The notes under the pieces are model-generated. The model was given only the letters and a program-made list of their open reading frames with translations. It was not told the origin of the DNA and did no database searches. Both the position numbers and the translations under genes were made by a program. From the NCBI RefSeq assembly GCF_900115545.1, contig NZ_FOWV01000006.1, positions 47,190-111,189 on the forward strand: a stretch of DNA of 64,000 nt, written 5' to 3'. Numbering within the stretch: position 1 is the stretch's first letter; each line of letters opens with the position of its first letter. Origin of the DNA: Ralstonia sp. NFACC01. GTDB taxonomy: Bacteria; Pseudomonadota; Gammaproteobacteria; Burkholderiales; Burkholderiaceae. This document shows, piece after piece, positions 26,372 through 35,166 of the stretch.

Positions 26372-28102
26372 TCAGTGGCCCGATGCGCCAGCCGCACCGA
26401 GGCCCGTTTCCGAACGAACCTGCTGCGCGGCAAACGACGCCTTCTCGTTTTTGGCGCGAACACTGCTGTCCAGCACCGAGAACAGCCACACGCCCACGAA
26501 GCCGATCGTCATCGAGAACAGTGCGGGCGACGTGTATGGGAACCACGCCGAGCCCTTCGGATAACCGAGCGTGGCTTCCCACACCGACGGCGAAACGATC
26601 GTCAGACCCACCGACGAGATCAGCCCCAGGAACCCGCCAATGACCGCGCCGCGCGTGGTGCAGCCCTTCCACAGCATCGAGAGGAACAACACCGGGAAGT
26701 TGGCAGACGCCGCCACCGCAAACGCCAGCGACACCATGAACGCGATGTTCTGCTTCTCGAAAGCGATGCCGAGCAACACGGCGATCACACCGAGCACCAG
26801 CGTGGTGATGCGCGACACCCGCAGCTCATCTGCGCTGTTGGCCTTGCCGTTCTTGAAGACCGTGGCGTAGAGATCATGCGACACCGCTGAGGCGCCCGAC
26901 AGCGTGAGACCGGCCACCACCGCAAGGATCGTTGCGAATGCCACGGCCGAAATGAAACCGTAAAACACATCGCCGCCGACCGTCTTGGCCACCAGCACGG
27001 CTGCCATGTTGGCCGTGCCCGCGCCGCCCTTGATGACACCCTTGGCCACGTCGGACAGTTCGGGGTTCGTCAAGACCAGCGTGATCGCACCAAAGCCGAT
27101 GATGAAGATCAGGATGTAGAAGTAGCCGATCCAGGTGGTTGCCCAGAAGACCGATTTGCGTGCCTCCTTGGCGTCGGGCACCGTGAAGAAACGCATCAGG
27201 ATGTGCGGCAGACCAGCGGTACCGAACATCAGCGCCATGCCGAACGAGATGGCCGAGATCGGATCCTTGATGAAGCCGCCCGGCGCCATCACAGACAGAC
27301 CGATCTTGGCGGCCTCATCGGGCGATTTGCCAGCATTGACCGCAATGGCCGTCTTGACTTGCACTGCCTTGGCGAACAGCGCCTCCAGGCTGAAACCGTA
27401 TTGCGCCAGCACCATGATGGCCATGAACGTCACGCCGGCCAGCAGCAGGCACGCCTTGATGATCTGCACCCAGGTGGTTGCGGTCATGCCGCCAAAGAGC
27501 ACGTAGACCATCATCAACGCGCCGACGATGACCACCGCGATCCAGTAATCCAGCCCGAACAGGAGCTTGATGAGCTGCCCTGCGCCGACCATCTGAGCGA
27601 TCAGATAGAACGCCACCACCACCAGCGTGCCAACGGCGGCAAAGCTGCGGATGGGCCCTTGCTCAAACCGGTAGCCCGCCACGTCCGCAAAGGTGAACTT
27701 GCCGAGGTTGCGCAACCGCTCGGCCATCAGGAACGTGATGATCGGCCAGCCGACCAGAAAGCCGATGGAGTAGATCAGACCGTCGTAGCCGGAGGTCATC
27801 ACGGCCGCCGAAATGCCCAGGAAGGACGCTGCCGACATGTAGTCGCCCGAGATGGCCAGGCCATTCTGGAAACCGGTGATGCCGCCGCCCGCCGTATAAA
27901 AATCTGCCGCGGAGCGCGTACGCTTGGCTGCCCACTTCGTAATCCACAGCGTGCCGGCCACAAACAGCGCAAACAGCACGATGGCCGTGGTGTTGGTTTC
28001 CTGCTTGGCGGTCTGTCCGACATCGCCGCCGGCAGCCAGAGCTGCTCCGCAGGCGCCAGCGGCCAATAGCGCCACCAGCAGGATCGAAAGCATCTTCTTC
28101 AT
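26372..28102 (-). CDS. actP: Cation/acetate symporter
   Basis: A 576-residue sodium:solute symporter (SSS family). A cleavable-looking N-terminal segment ([22 protein letters not shown]) precedes about 13 membrane helices. Family hallmarks are [33 protein letters not shown] near 66-98, which includes Na-binding positions, and [25 protein letters not shown] near 294-318, typical of ActP. The protein takes up acetate and other short carboxylates. Its start overlaps the DUF485 gene by four bases, the standard yjcH-actP arrangement. No acs gene is in the window. Confidence 0.93.
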   Translation of the reverse strand: MKKMLSILLVALLAAGACGAALAAGGDVGQTAKQETNTTAIVLFALFVAGTLWITKWAAKRTRSAADFYTAGGGITGFQNGLAISGDYMSAASFLGISAAVMTSGYDGLIYSIGFLVGWPIITFLMAERLRNLGKFTFADVAGYRFEQGPIRSFAAVGTLVVVAFYLIAQMVGAGQLIKLLFGLDYWIAVVIVGALMMVYVLFGGMTATTWVQIIKACLLLAGVTFMAIMVLAQYGFSLEALFAKAVQVKTAIAVNAGKSPDEAAKIGLSVMAPGGFIKDPISAISFGMALMFGTAGLPHILMRFFTVPDAKEARKSVFWATTWIGYFYILIFIIGFGAITLVLTNPELSDVAKGVIKGGAGTANMAAVLVAKTVGGDVFYGFISAVAFATILAVVAGLTLSGASAVSHDLYATVFKNGKANSADELRVSRITTLVLGVIAVLLGIAFEKQNIAFMVSLAFAVAASANFPVLFLSMLWKGCTTRGAVIGGFLGLISSVGLTIVSPSVWEATLGYPKGSAWFPYTSPALFSMTIGFVGVWLFSVLDSSVRAKNEKASFAAQQVRSETGLGAAGASGH

Positions 28103-28407
28103 TTGGCGACGTCCTTCAGGATGTCCTGCGTCAGTTGGTCGTATTCGCTGTTGGCCCGGCGCACGTAGATGCCGGTAATGACGACGGTGAAGATGATGAC
28201 CGCCATACCGACGGGCACGCCCACGCTCATCACGCCTGTACCCACCGGCTTGGCGAGAAACGCCTTATCGAACGCGATCAGCGCGATGTAGCCGTAGTAC
28301 ACGGCCAGCATCAGCACTGTCAGAACGAGTCCGAGCTTGTTGCGTCGCTGTTTGAGCTGCGCATATTTCGGATGCGCCTCGATTTTTCCTACCAATCCAT
28401 CCTGCAT
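28099..28407 (-). CDS. DUF485 inner-membrane protein (YjcH-like) partner of ActP
   Basis: A 102-residue protein with two membrane helices (about 26-46 and 60-82). The start [36 protein letters not shown] is the DUF485 signature. It is the first gene of the DUF485-actP-DUF294-exonuclease operon and is translationally coupled to actP. Its role is uncharacterised but its pairing with ActP is near universal. The leader region upstream is over 500 bases. Confidence 0.9.
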   Translation of the reverse strand: MQDGLVGKIEAHPKYAQLKQRRNKLGLVLTVLMLAVYYGYIALIAFDKAFLAKPVGTGVMSVGVPVGMAVIIFTVVITGIYVRRANSEYDQLTQDILKDVAK

Positions 28408-28932
28408 CGCCTGTCTCCTGGTTTGCTCTTGGAATGTGTGCGGCGATTCTGGATAGCGAAACTGACTGAACTCTTACTCACGCCGTCTGTGGCGGTTTAC
28501 TGCGATAGTGGTTTTCCCTAGCGCTGCAGAACAACATAAGAAACACTGCAAGACATCCGGCCGCAAATGAGCCGCTGAACGGCTTCCCTCGCCCAAATTG
28601 ACGCTGGCAAGCGCGGGCATATTGTGCGCATGCACATTCGCAAGAGGTGCATATACCGTCTGGCACTGCCGGCTCAAAGCAGGGGTTGGATGATGCAGCG
28701 CACGCATCGCCGCAAGGGCTCGACCGATGCACCGCCACTCGACCCGAGCGCGCCCAAGTGCTTGATTTTCTTGAAATCCCGGCCATCGATCGCATGCATT
28801 GAAAGGCACATGCTTGTCAGAACGCCGTAAGTTTCGGCTCCCACAATCGTTGACACTTCCGCGGGCGAAAAGCGTTTGCGTTGTCATGTCCATGCCCAGC
28901 GGGACGACCTACGAAAAAAAACAGGAGACAAC
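28408..28932. other. Divergent regulatory region, actP operon / MHS transporter
   Basis: No convincing gene in these 525 bases; short open frames lack family resemblance and ribosome binding sites. It contains the promoters of the acetate operon (minus) and the MHS transporter (plus). Visible signals are a promoter-like TTGACG-16-TATTGT at 28598-28625 on the plus strand and a small palindrome TGTGC-GCAT-GCACA at 28624-28637 overlapping its -10. Confidence 0.55.
28598..28625 (+). promoter_or_regulatory. Putative sigma-70 promoter
   Basis: TTGACG (28598-28603), a 16-base spacer and TATTGT (28620-28625). The palindrome at 28624-28637 would place a regulator directly on the start site. It reads towards the MHS transporter about 300 bases downstream, so the leader would be long. 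Assignment is tentative. Confidence 0.35.
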
Positions 28933-30636
28933 ATGGCAACCGTGCAAAGTGCACCGAACGCGCCCGTCGGGCGCGTGCAGCCCGCGCCCATGACGAAGGA
29001 GGAGAAGAAAGTCATCTTCGCCTCGTCGCTGGGAACGGTGTTCGAGTGGTACGACTTTTATCTCTACGGCTCGTTGGCGGCCATCATCGCCAAGCAGTTC
29101 TTCTCGGGCCTGGACCCCACGGCGGGCTTCATCTTTGCACTGCTGGCGTTTGCTGCCGGCTTCCTTGTGCGCCCGTTCGGCGCGCTGGTCTTCGGCCGTC
29201 TGGGCGACATGATTGGCCGCAAATACACGTTCCTGGTGACCATCGTCATCATGGGTACGTCAACGTTCATCGTCGGTCTGCTTCCGTCGTACGGCACGAT
29301 TGGCGTAGCCGCGCCGATCATTCTGATCGCGCTGCGCATGCTGCAAGGTCTGGCGCTGGGCGGTGAATATGGTGGCGCCGCCACGTATGTCGCCGAGCAT
29401 GCCCCGCACGGCCGCCGCGGTGCCTACACGTCGTGGATCCAGACGACGGCCACGCTGGGCCTGTTCCTCTCGCTGGTCGTCATCCTGGCCGTGCGCGAAC
29501 TGACCGGCAAGGCATTCGACGACTGGGGCTGGCGCATCCCGTTCCTGGTGTCGATCCTGCTGCTGGCAACGTCGGTGTACATCCGTCTGTCGATGAGCGA
29601 ATCGCCGGCATTCCAGAAGATGAAGGCTGAGGGGAAGACCTCCAAGGCCCCGCTGACGGAAGCTTTTGGCCAATGGCGCAACCTGAAGATCGTGATCCTG
29701 GCGCTGCTCGGCCTGACCGCCGGCCAGGCTGTGGTGTGGTACACGGGCCAGTTCTACGCGCTGTTCTTCCTCACGCAGGTGCTGAAGGTCGACGCCTTCA
29801 CGGCCAACGTGCTGATTGCGGTGGCGCTTGCCATCGGCACGCCGTTCTTCGTGTTCTTCGGGTCGCTGTCTGACCGCATCGGTCGCAAGAAGATCATCAT
29901 GGCCGGCTGCCTGCTGGCGGTGCTGACGTACTTCCCGCTGTTCAAGGCGCTCACGCACTACGCCAACCCGGCGCTGGAGCGCGCCCAGCAGACCGCGCAG
30001 ATCACGATCACGGTCGACCCGAAGGAGTGCTCGTTCCAGGGCAGCCCGATCGCCCGCGAAGTGGACTTCCGCTCTTCGTGTGACATCGCCAAGCGCACGC
30101 TGGCGCAATCGTCGGCCAGCTACGAGACGGTTGACGGCCCGGCCGGCACGGTCGCGACGGTGTCGATTGCGGGCAAGCAGATCACCTCGCTCAACGCCAC
30201 CCGCACGGCAGACGGCCAGAACTTCGATGCGGACAGCAAGGCCAAAATCGCCGACTTCAAGAAGCAGGTGAGCGAGTCGCTCAAGGCGGCCAACTACCCG
30301 GCCAAGGCCGATCCGGCCCAGATGAACACGATCATGGTGCTGGTGATCCTGGTGATTCTGGTGATCTACGTCACCATGGTCTACGGCCCGATCGCAGCAA
30401 TGCTGGTCGAGATGTTCCCGACACGCATCCGCTACTCGTCGATGTCGCTGCCGTATCACATCGGCAACGGCTGGTTTGGGGGCCTGCTGCCGACCATCTC
30501 GTTCGCCCTGGTGGCCCAGAACGGCAATATCTATCACGGTTTGTGGTACCCGATCTGGATCGCGGCCATCACCTTCGTGATTGGTGTGCTGTTCGTACGC
30601 GAAACCAAGGATGTGGATATCTATCGCAATGATTGA
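28933..30636 (+). CDS. MHS-family major facilitator transporter with large periplasmic insert
   Basis: A 567-residue proton symporter of the metabolite:H+ family (KgtP/ProP/ShiA type). Typical elements are SSLGTVFEWYDFYLYG (31-46), the loop motif GRLGDMIGRK (88-97), and RMLQGLALGGEYGGAATYVAE (135-155). The family is usually about 430-450 residues; here about 120 extra residues (342-464) sit between helices 9 and 10 on the periplasmic side. That insert contains Cys366 and Cys383 and a lysine-rich helix. Substrate unknown, probably a carboxylate. The ATG at 28933 follows an AGGAG site. It is single, followed by tRNA-Met. Confidence 0.88.
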   Translation: MATVQSAPNAPVGRVQPAPMTKEEKKVIFASSLGTVFEWYDFYLYGSLAAIIAKQFFSGLDPTAGFIFALLAFAAGFLVRPFGALVFGRLGDMIGRKYTFLVTIVIMGTSTFIVGLLPSYGTIGVAAPIILIALRMLQGLALGGEYGGAATYVAEHAPHGRRGAYTSWIQTTATLGLFLSLVVILAVRELTGKAFDDWGWRIPFLVSILLLATSVYIRLSMSESPAFQKMKAEGKTSKAPLTEAFGQWRNLKIVILALLGLTAGQAVVWYTGQFYALFFLTQVLKVDAFTANVLIAVALAIGTPFFVFFGSLSDRIGRKKIIMAGCLLAVLTYFPLFKALTHYANPALERAQQTAQITITVDPKECSFQGSPIAREVDFRSSCDIAKRTLAQSSASYETVDGPAGTVATVSIAGKQITSLNATRTADGQNFDADSKAKIADFKKQVSESLKAANYPAKADPAQMNTIMVLVILVILVIYVTMVYGPIAAMLVEMFPTRIRYSSMSLPYHIGNGWFGGLLPTISFALVAQNGNIYHGLWYPIWIAAITFVIGVLFVRETKDVDIYRND

Positions 30637-30645
30637 GGCAGGGGG

Positions 30646-30673
30646 TTGACATATTCGCCGAAGACGGTAGAAT
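30646..30673 (+). promoter_or_regulatory. Promoter of tRNA-Met
   Basis: Perfect -35 TTGACA (30646-30651), a 16-base spacer and -10 TAGAAT (30668-30673). The expected start is about 5 bases before the tRNA 5' end. It begins only nine bases after the MHS transporter stop. Confidence 0.8.
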
Positions 30674-30684
30674 CCCGCTTCTTC

Positions 30685-30761
<77 letters not shown>

Positions 30762-30767
30762 AATACC

Positions 30768-30795
30768 AAAAAGCCCTGCTTCGGCAGGGCTTTTT
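30768..30795. terminator. Terminator after tRNA-Met
   Basis: AAAAAGCCCTGC-TTCG-GCAGGGCTTTTT, a perfect 12-base stem with UUCG tetraloop. It works in both directions and probably ends both the tRNA transcript and the hydrolase operon from the opposite strand. Confidence 0.9.
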
Positions 30796-30836
30796 GCTTT
30801 TCTGCTGCATCCCTGGCGACCGCCAGGGCAATCACA

Positions 30837-31802
30837 TTACGCAAGCGCCTCGGCTTGCACAGGCACCTCGGCGGCCACCGCCAACACCCAATCCGTCGTC
30901 AACGCCGATTGCGTCACGGGCAGCATATGGCCGCCGTCGATGATGCGCAGATTCACACGATCAAGCTTCTGCTTGAGCGCTTCGCCCTGGCGCTTGACGT
31001 TCAAGATGCGGTCACCGCGGCCGTACAGCACGTCGACCGGCACCGTCATCGAGGCATAGCGGCGTTCCATGTCAGGCAGATCTTCCGGCGCAGCGACCAG
31101 ATCCGACGATGCCGCATAGAACACGTGCGGACGCAGCCCCAGCAGACCGCCGCCCTTGAACGGGAAATCCTTCGGCATGGTCTCGGGCGCGAACACCGCC
31201 GCGATGGCCTTCCGAGAATTGATGATCGACAGGGGAATCGCGAGCGTCCATGACACCAGCCTGCGCACCAGCGGCGACGGCAACACCAAGCCCCCGAACG
31301 CACCGGGCGGCGCGCTCTCTGCATGCGTGAGCGGCGCGATCAACGCGAGCCGGCGAATGACTTGCGGATGATTCAGCCCCACCGCCAGTGAAATCGCTCC
31401 GCCAAGCGAATGCCCCACCAGCACGGGCTTGTCGAGCCCGAGCTTCTCGATGCACTGCGCGACCATGCGCGCCTGCGCATAGATGTTGGCCGGCGAATCC
31501 GCGCCCCGCACGGACCTGCCTGCGCCCGGCCGGTCGATCACGATCACGCGATGCGAGCGCGCAAGCCGATTCATATCCAGATACGCGAAGTTGCGCAGGT
31601 TGCCGCACAGGCCATGCACGAACACGATGGCGGGACCCGTGCCGCGATCGGTGTAATGCACGCGGTCGGCCCCGACATCGAGGAACTTGCCTTCGGGCGG
31701 GAATCCTTTTGTGACGCGGCGTGCGATGAAGAAGGTGAACGCAACGGGCGCGAGGATGGCAAGCGCGATGACGCCAAGAATGGTGCTGGTCATAGTGTCC
31801 AC
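30837..31802 (-). CDS. Membrane-anchored alpha/beta hydrolase
   Basis: A 321-residue serine hydrolase. An N-terminal membrane anchor (about 5-27) is followed by the alpha/beta fold with oxyanion HGLCGNLRNF (63-72), nucleophile Ser132 in GHSLGG, acid Asp in LYGRGDRIL, and His in DGGHMLPV. The start may be at 31802 or at Met4 (31793). It lies 14 bases downstream of the monooxygenase gene on the same strand; in this pairing a hydrolase commonly cleaves the ester or lactone made by a Baeyer-Villiger enzyme. That role is inferred. Confidence 0.86.
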   Translation of the reverse strand: MDTMTSTILGVIALAILAPVAFTFFIARRVTKGFPPEGKFLDVGADRVHYTDRGTGPAIVFVHGLCGNLRNFAYLDMNRLARSHRVIVIDRPGAGRSVRGADSPANIYAQARMVAQCIEKLGLDKPVLVGHSLGGAISLAVGLNHPQVIRRLALIAPLTHAESAPPGAFGGLVLPSPLVRRLVSWTLAIPLSIINSRKAIAAVFAPETMPKDFPFKGGGLLGLRPHVFYAASSDLVAAPEDLPDMERRYASMTVPVDVLYGRGDRILNVKRQGEALKQKLDRVNLRIIDGGHMLPVTQSALTTDWVLAVAAEVPVQAEALA

Positions 31803-31816
31803 GATACGGGAGGCAG

Positions 31817-33367
31817 TTAAGCGGGCTGTGCCGCGCCGATCGGCTGCGCGCGACGTTCGAACTGCATGGCGCTGTCGGCCAGTGTGCCGAACTTCAGCAT
31901 CATCAGATCACGCGCGTAGTTCTGATACGACTTCCACGGCTGCTTGTCGCCCTGTTTGGGCAGGATGGCCGCCGCGCGTTGGATGTAGCCGGATGTCAGA
32001 TCAACGGCGGGCTCGCGGCTCATGGCTTCGTCATCGAGACGCGGCACGCAGGTATCGAAGCCGTTGGACTGCATGTGGTTGAGTAGCCGGCAGACGTACT
32101 GCGCGATCAACTCGGCCTTCAGCGTCCACGACGCATTCGTATAGCCGAACGACGACGCGAGGTTCGGCACGCCGCTATACATCATGCCCTTGTACGACAC
32201 CGTCTCGGCCAGATTCACGGCACGCCCATCGACGGTGATGGCCGCCCCGCCCAGCACCTTCAACTTGAGCCCTGTGGCTGTGACGATCACGTCGGCATCT
32301 AGACGCTCGCCGCTCTTGAGCTGCAGGCCGGTTGGCGTGAAGCGTGCAATCTCGTCGGTCGCAATCGAGGCCTTGCCCGCGCGGATCGTCTTGAACAGAT
32401 CGCCGTCCGGCACGAGGCACAGGCGCTGGTCCCACGGGTTGTAGCGCGGCGTGAGGTGTTTGCGCACGTCGAACCCTGGGCCGATCTGCTTGCCCGCCAT
32501 GCGGATGATGAAATCTTTGAATGCCTTGGGCTTGCGACGCGCGAGGCTGTAGAAGTACATCGTCAGCAACACGTTCTTCGTGCGCACCAGCCGGTGAGCA
32601 AGGCCCGACGGCAACCAGCGACGCAATGTGTTGGCCACGGCATCCTGCTCCGGCCGCGAGACGATGTACGTGGGCGAGCGCTGCAGCATCGTCACGTGCT
32701 GCGCGGTGCCGGCCATCGCAGGCACCAGCGTGACGGCCGTGGCGCCGCTGCCGATCACCACCACGCGCTTGCCGGCGTACGACAGATCGCTCGGCCAATG
32801 CTGCGGATGGACGATGCGCCCCCGGAACTGATCCATGTCGGGCCACGTCGGCGCGTGGCCTTCTTCGTAGTCGTAGTAGCCGCTGCACATATAGAGGAAC
32901 TTGCAGGTGAAGTGCACCGGTTCCTCGCGCGCGCCATCGCTGCGCAACGCCTGCACCGTCCAGCGTGCCGTGGCGGAATCCCAGCTCGCGCCCGTCACCT
33001 TGTGACGGAAGCGGATCGACTTGTCGATGCCGAACACGCGTGCGGTGTCGCGGATGTAATCGAGGATCGTCTGGCCGTCCGAAATGGCTTTGCTGCTATG
33101 CCACGGCCGGAAGCTGTAGCCGAGCGTGAACATGTCGGAGTCGGAACGGATGCCGGGATAGCGGAACAGGTCCCACGTGCCGCCGATGGTTTCGCGCCCT
33201 TCCAGGATGGCAAAGCGCGCCGACGGGCAACGCTCGCGCAGGTGATACGCCGCGCCAATGCCCGAGAGCCCCGCGCCGACGATGAGTACGTCGAGGTCTG
33301 TATCCGGTGCGGTTGCCCGATTGCGGGGCGCACCCGGGCTGGCGCTTCGCTCCATCGTCGTATCCAT
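31817..33367 (-). CDS. FAD-dependent Baeyer-Villiger-type monooxygenase (EthA-like)
   Basis: A 516-residue flavoprotein monooxygenase. It has the FAD GAGLSG motif at 31-36, the RYPGIRSDSDMFTLGYSF block near 69-86, and the Baeyer-Villiger fingerprint FRGRIVHPQHWP (181-192), with Phe, Gly, His, Trp and Pro in place. A second Rossmann motif GSGATAVTL (about 207-215) binds NADPH. These enzymes convert ketones to esters or oxidise sulfur. It forms an operon with the alpha/beta hydrolase and is divergent from a TetR-family regulator, with inverted repeats between them. A second start at Met5 (33355) is possible. Confidence 0.9.
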   Translation of the reverse strand: MDTTMERSASPGAPRNRATAPDTDLDVLIVGAGLSGIGAAYHLRERCPSARFAILEGRETIGGTWDLFRYPGIRSDSDMFTLGYSFRPWHSSKAISDGQTILDYIRDTARVFGIDKSIRFRHKVTGASWDSATARWTVQALRSDGAREEPVHFTCKFLYMCSGYYDYEEGHAPTWPDMDQFRGRIVHPQHWPSDLSYAGKRVVVIGSGATAVTLVPAMAGTAQHVTMLQRSPTYIVSRPEQDAVANTLRRWLPSGLAHRLVRTKNVLLTMYFYSLARRKPKAFKDFIIRMAGKQIGPGFDVRKHLTPRYNPWDQRLCLVPDGDLFKTIRAGKASIATDEIARFTPTGLQLKSGERLDADVIVTATGLKLKVLGGAAITVDGRAVNLAETVSYKGMMYSGVPNLASSFGYTNASWTLKAELIAQYVCRLLNHMQSNGFDTCVPRLDDEAMSREPAVDLTSGYIQRAAAILPKQGDKQPWKSYQNYARDLMMLKFGTLADSAMQFERRAQPIGAAQPA

Positions 33368-33421
33368 GCGGTCTCCTGTTTGCAGCCTTGGGGGGTAGGC
33401 GTGGCAAATTTCGCACTAAAT

Positions 33422-33466
33422 GTGGTGTGATTCGTCACCACTTTAATTTTTGGACGTCCTGACGTC
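33422..33466. promoter_or_regulatory. Paired inverted/direct repeats between monooxygenase and TetR genes
   Basis: GTGGTG (33422-33427) and CACCAC (33436-33441) form an inverted repeat. Downstream, GACGTC occurs twice (33453-33458 and 33461-33466), itself palindromic, within a longer imperfect repeat starting TTGGACGTC. They lie just upstream of the regulator start, where a TetR-type autorepressor and operon repressor would bind. Confidence 0.45.
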
Positions 33467-33476
33467 AAATAGCGAA

Positions 33477-34145
33477 ATGGAGAAAACATTTGAAACAGCC
33501 GACGCGCCCGCCAAGAAAGGCCGCCCGTATGGCGGCGTGGCGCCGGAGGCACGTGCAGCAGAACGCCGCGATGCGTTGATCCGCGCTGGCACGCGCGTGT
33601 TCGGCACGGTGGGCTTTCGCAAGGCCACCGTGCGCGCGATCTGCCAGGAAGCGAAGCTCAACGATCGGTACTTTTACGCCGCGTTCGATAGCACCGAAGC
33701 CCTGCTGCGCGCGACCTACCAACAACATGCGGAAGACTTGCGCGCGCAGGTTTCGAAGGCCACCGCCGCTGCGGAAGGCACGCTGGAAGCTCGTGTCGAC
33801 GCGGGACTGCACGCGTTTTTCGCGTTCTTGCGAGACCCATGCGCGGCGCGCGTGCTGCTACTCGAAGTGATGGGCGTGAGCCCGGAAACGGACGCGACCT
33901 ACCAGGGCAACCTACTGGAGTTCGGCAAGCAGGTCATGGCGAATGCCCAACTGCCAGGCGCCCACAATGACGACGATGCCGAGCTGCGCGCCGATCAACG
34001 CATCATCGGTCTTGCGCTCGTCGGTGCCCTGACAAACGTCGGTGCAGCGTGGCTGCTGACCGGCTATCGAGATCCCGAAGAAAAGATGGTGCGCAACTGT
34101 CGGCAGGTCGTGCTCGGCACATTGCGCACCATGCTGAGCACTTAG
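33477..34145 (+). CDS. TetR-family transcriptional regulator
   Basis: A 222-residue regulator. The N-terminal helix-turn-helix spans about 30-75 (RRDALIRAGTRVFGTVGFRKATVRAICQEAKLNDRYFYAAF); the C-terminal ligand domain is helical and not further recognisable. The ATG at 33477 is preferred over an upstream TTG at 33450. Divergent from the monooxygenase/hydrolase operon, it probably represses that operon and itself. Its TAG stop overlaps the TAA stop of the convergent deacylase gene by two bases. Confidence 0.9.
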   Translation: MEKTFETADAPAKKGRPYGGVAPEARAAERRDALIRAGTRVFGTVGFRKATVRAICQEAKLNDRYFYAAFDSTEALLRATYQQHAEDLRAQVSKATAAAEGTLEARVDAGLHAFFAFLRDPCAARVLLLEVMGVSPETDATYQGNLLEFGKQVMANAQLPGAHNDDDAELRADQRIIGLALVGALTNVGAAWLLTGYRDPEEKMVRNCRQVVLGTLRTMLST

Positions 34146-35128
34146 GCCGTGCCTTCCGGCTTGCCCAGCCGGACCACGGTCACACCCTGCGCCAGATGCC
34201 GTAACGACGGCTGCAGCAGCACGCAGTTGTCGTACGGCGTGACGATCTGCAGGTCTCCATCGGTGGCGATGATGGTGCCAGCTCGCGCGATGGTCTCCAT
34301 ACCGCGATAGTCGTCCACGAAGCGGAACGTGGTGGATTTAGCGACGACCGGATCGGTCACCCGAATGCAACGCACCTCCAGCGCGGGCGCAATCCCCAGC
34401 CATTCCGATACCGTCGATGCATCGACGGTGCCCAGCGCCGCCAGGAAACGCGCGCACGCATCCAGCGCCACATCGCGGCTCACGCGCTCGAAGTGCTGAC
34501 CGCATTCGATGAGCAGCGCATTCTTCGGGCTCGCGGCATCGCCAAAGCCGCCGTAGTCGCGCAAGCGGCGGCCAGCAGCGTGGCCGGCATCGATCATCAG
34601 ATGCGAAGGCGCGCCGACCTGCCGGCCCAGCTCGACGCCTTTCGCATGCGGACCCGTCAGCATCAACGGTTCGGCCTTTTCATGCATCGAGTGAATATCG
34701 AGCAGGTAATCGACCGTATCGATCACCGGGCGCAGCTCACGCGCGCGGCGCAGTTCCAGCGTGTTCCCCGGGCCGTCAAGCTTGTCGGCAGACCACACGC
34801 GGTTCAAGTCTTCGTCGATAAAGCGCGTGGCATCCGGGTCGTTGATGTCAAAGCGCTCGTACGCCTCGATATTTGCAAATGACAACGTGAGCCGACCATG
34901 TGTGGGGCGCACGCCGGCAGCCAGCAGCGCATCCACCGCAATCGCGCCGCACAGCTCATTGCCATGCGTGAGCGCGTTGATCATGACATGCGGCCCAGGC
35001 ATGCCGCTATCGAATGTATGGACGTAATCAATGCCGTGCGTGCCCGTCTTCCAGCGGCGGATATCGGGCTTCTGCAACTCAATTGGGTACACCGGCAGCG
35101 TGGCGCGCAGCGCCTCCAGGGTCATCAT
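34142..35128 (-). CDS. Succinylglutamate desuccinylase/aspartoacylase-family zinc deacylase
   Basis: A 328-residue zinc carboxypeptidase-like hydrolase of the AstE/AspA family. The zinc ligands are His55 and Glu58 in NALTHGNELCG and His146 in DIHSMHE; IDEDLNRVW near 104-112 is the substrate-binding block. The family removes acyl groups from N-acyl amino acids or related amides. Position 38 bases after an MHS transporter suggests uptake followed by deacylation. Adjacent Met codons at 35128 and 35125 are both possible starts. No other ast genes are near, so it is unlikely to be arginine-pathway AstE. Confidence 0.85.
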   Translation of the reverse strand: MMTLEALRATLPVYPIELQKPDIRRWKTGTHGIDYVHTFDSGMPGPHVMINALTHGNELCGAIAVDALLAAGVRPTHGRLTLSFANIEAYERFDINDPDATRFIDEDLNRVWSADKLDGPGNTLELRRARELRPVIDTVDYLLDIHSMHEKAEPLMLTGPHAKGVELGRQVGAPSHLMIDAGHAAGRRLRDYGGFGDAASPKNALLIECGQHFERVSRDVALDACARFLAALGTVDASTVSEWLGIAPALEVRCIRVTDPVVAKSTTFRFVDDYRGMETIARAGTIIATDGDLQIVTPYDNCVLLQPSLRHLAQGVTVVRLGKPEGTA

Positions 35129-35166
35129 GCGAAATCCTTCGGTGTTACGAGAAGTTCTGTTCAGGT

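Noticed and set aside
28474..28893. A 139-codon minus-strand frame in the actP/MHS intergenic region
   Set aside because: No family, no ribosome binding site, Cys/Arg-rich composition, and the promoter region of both neighbours would lie inside it.
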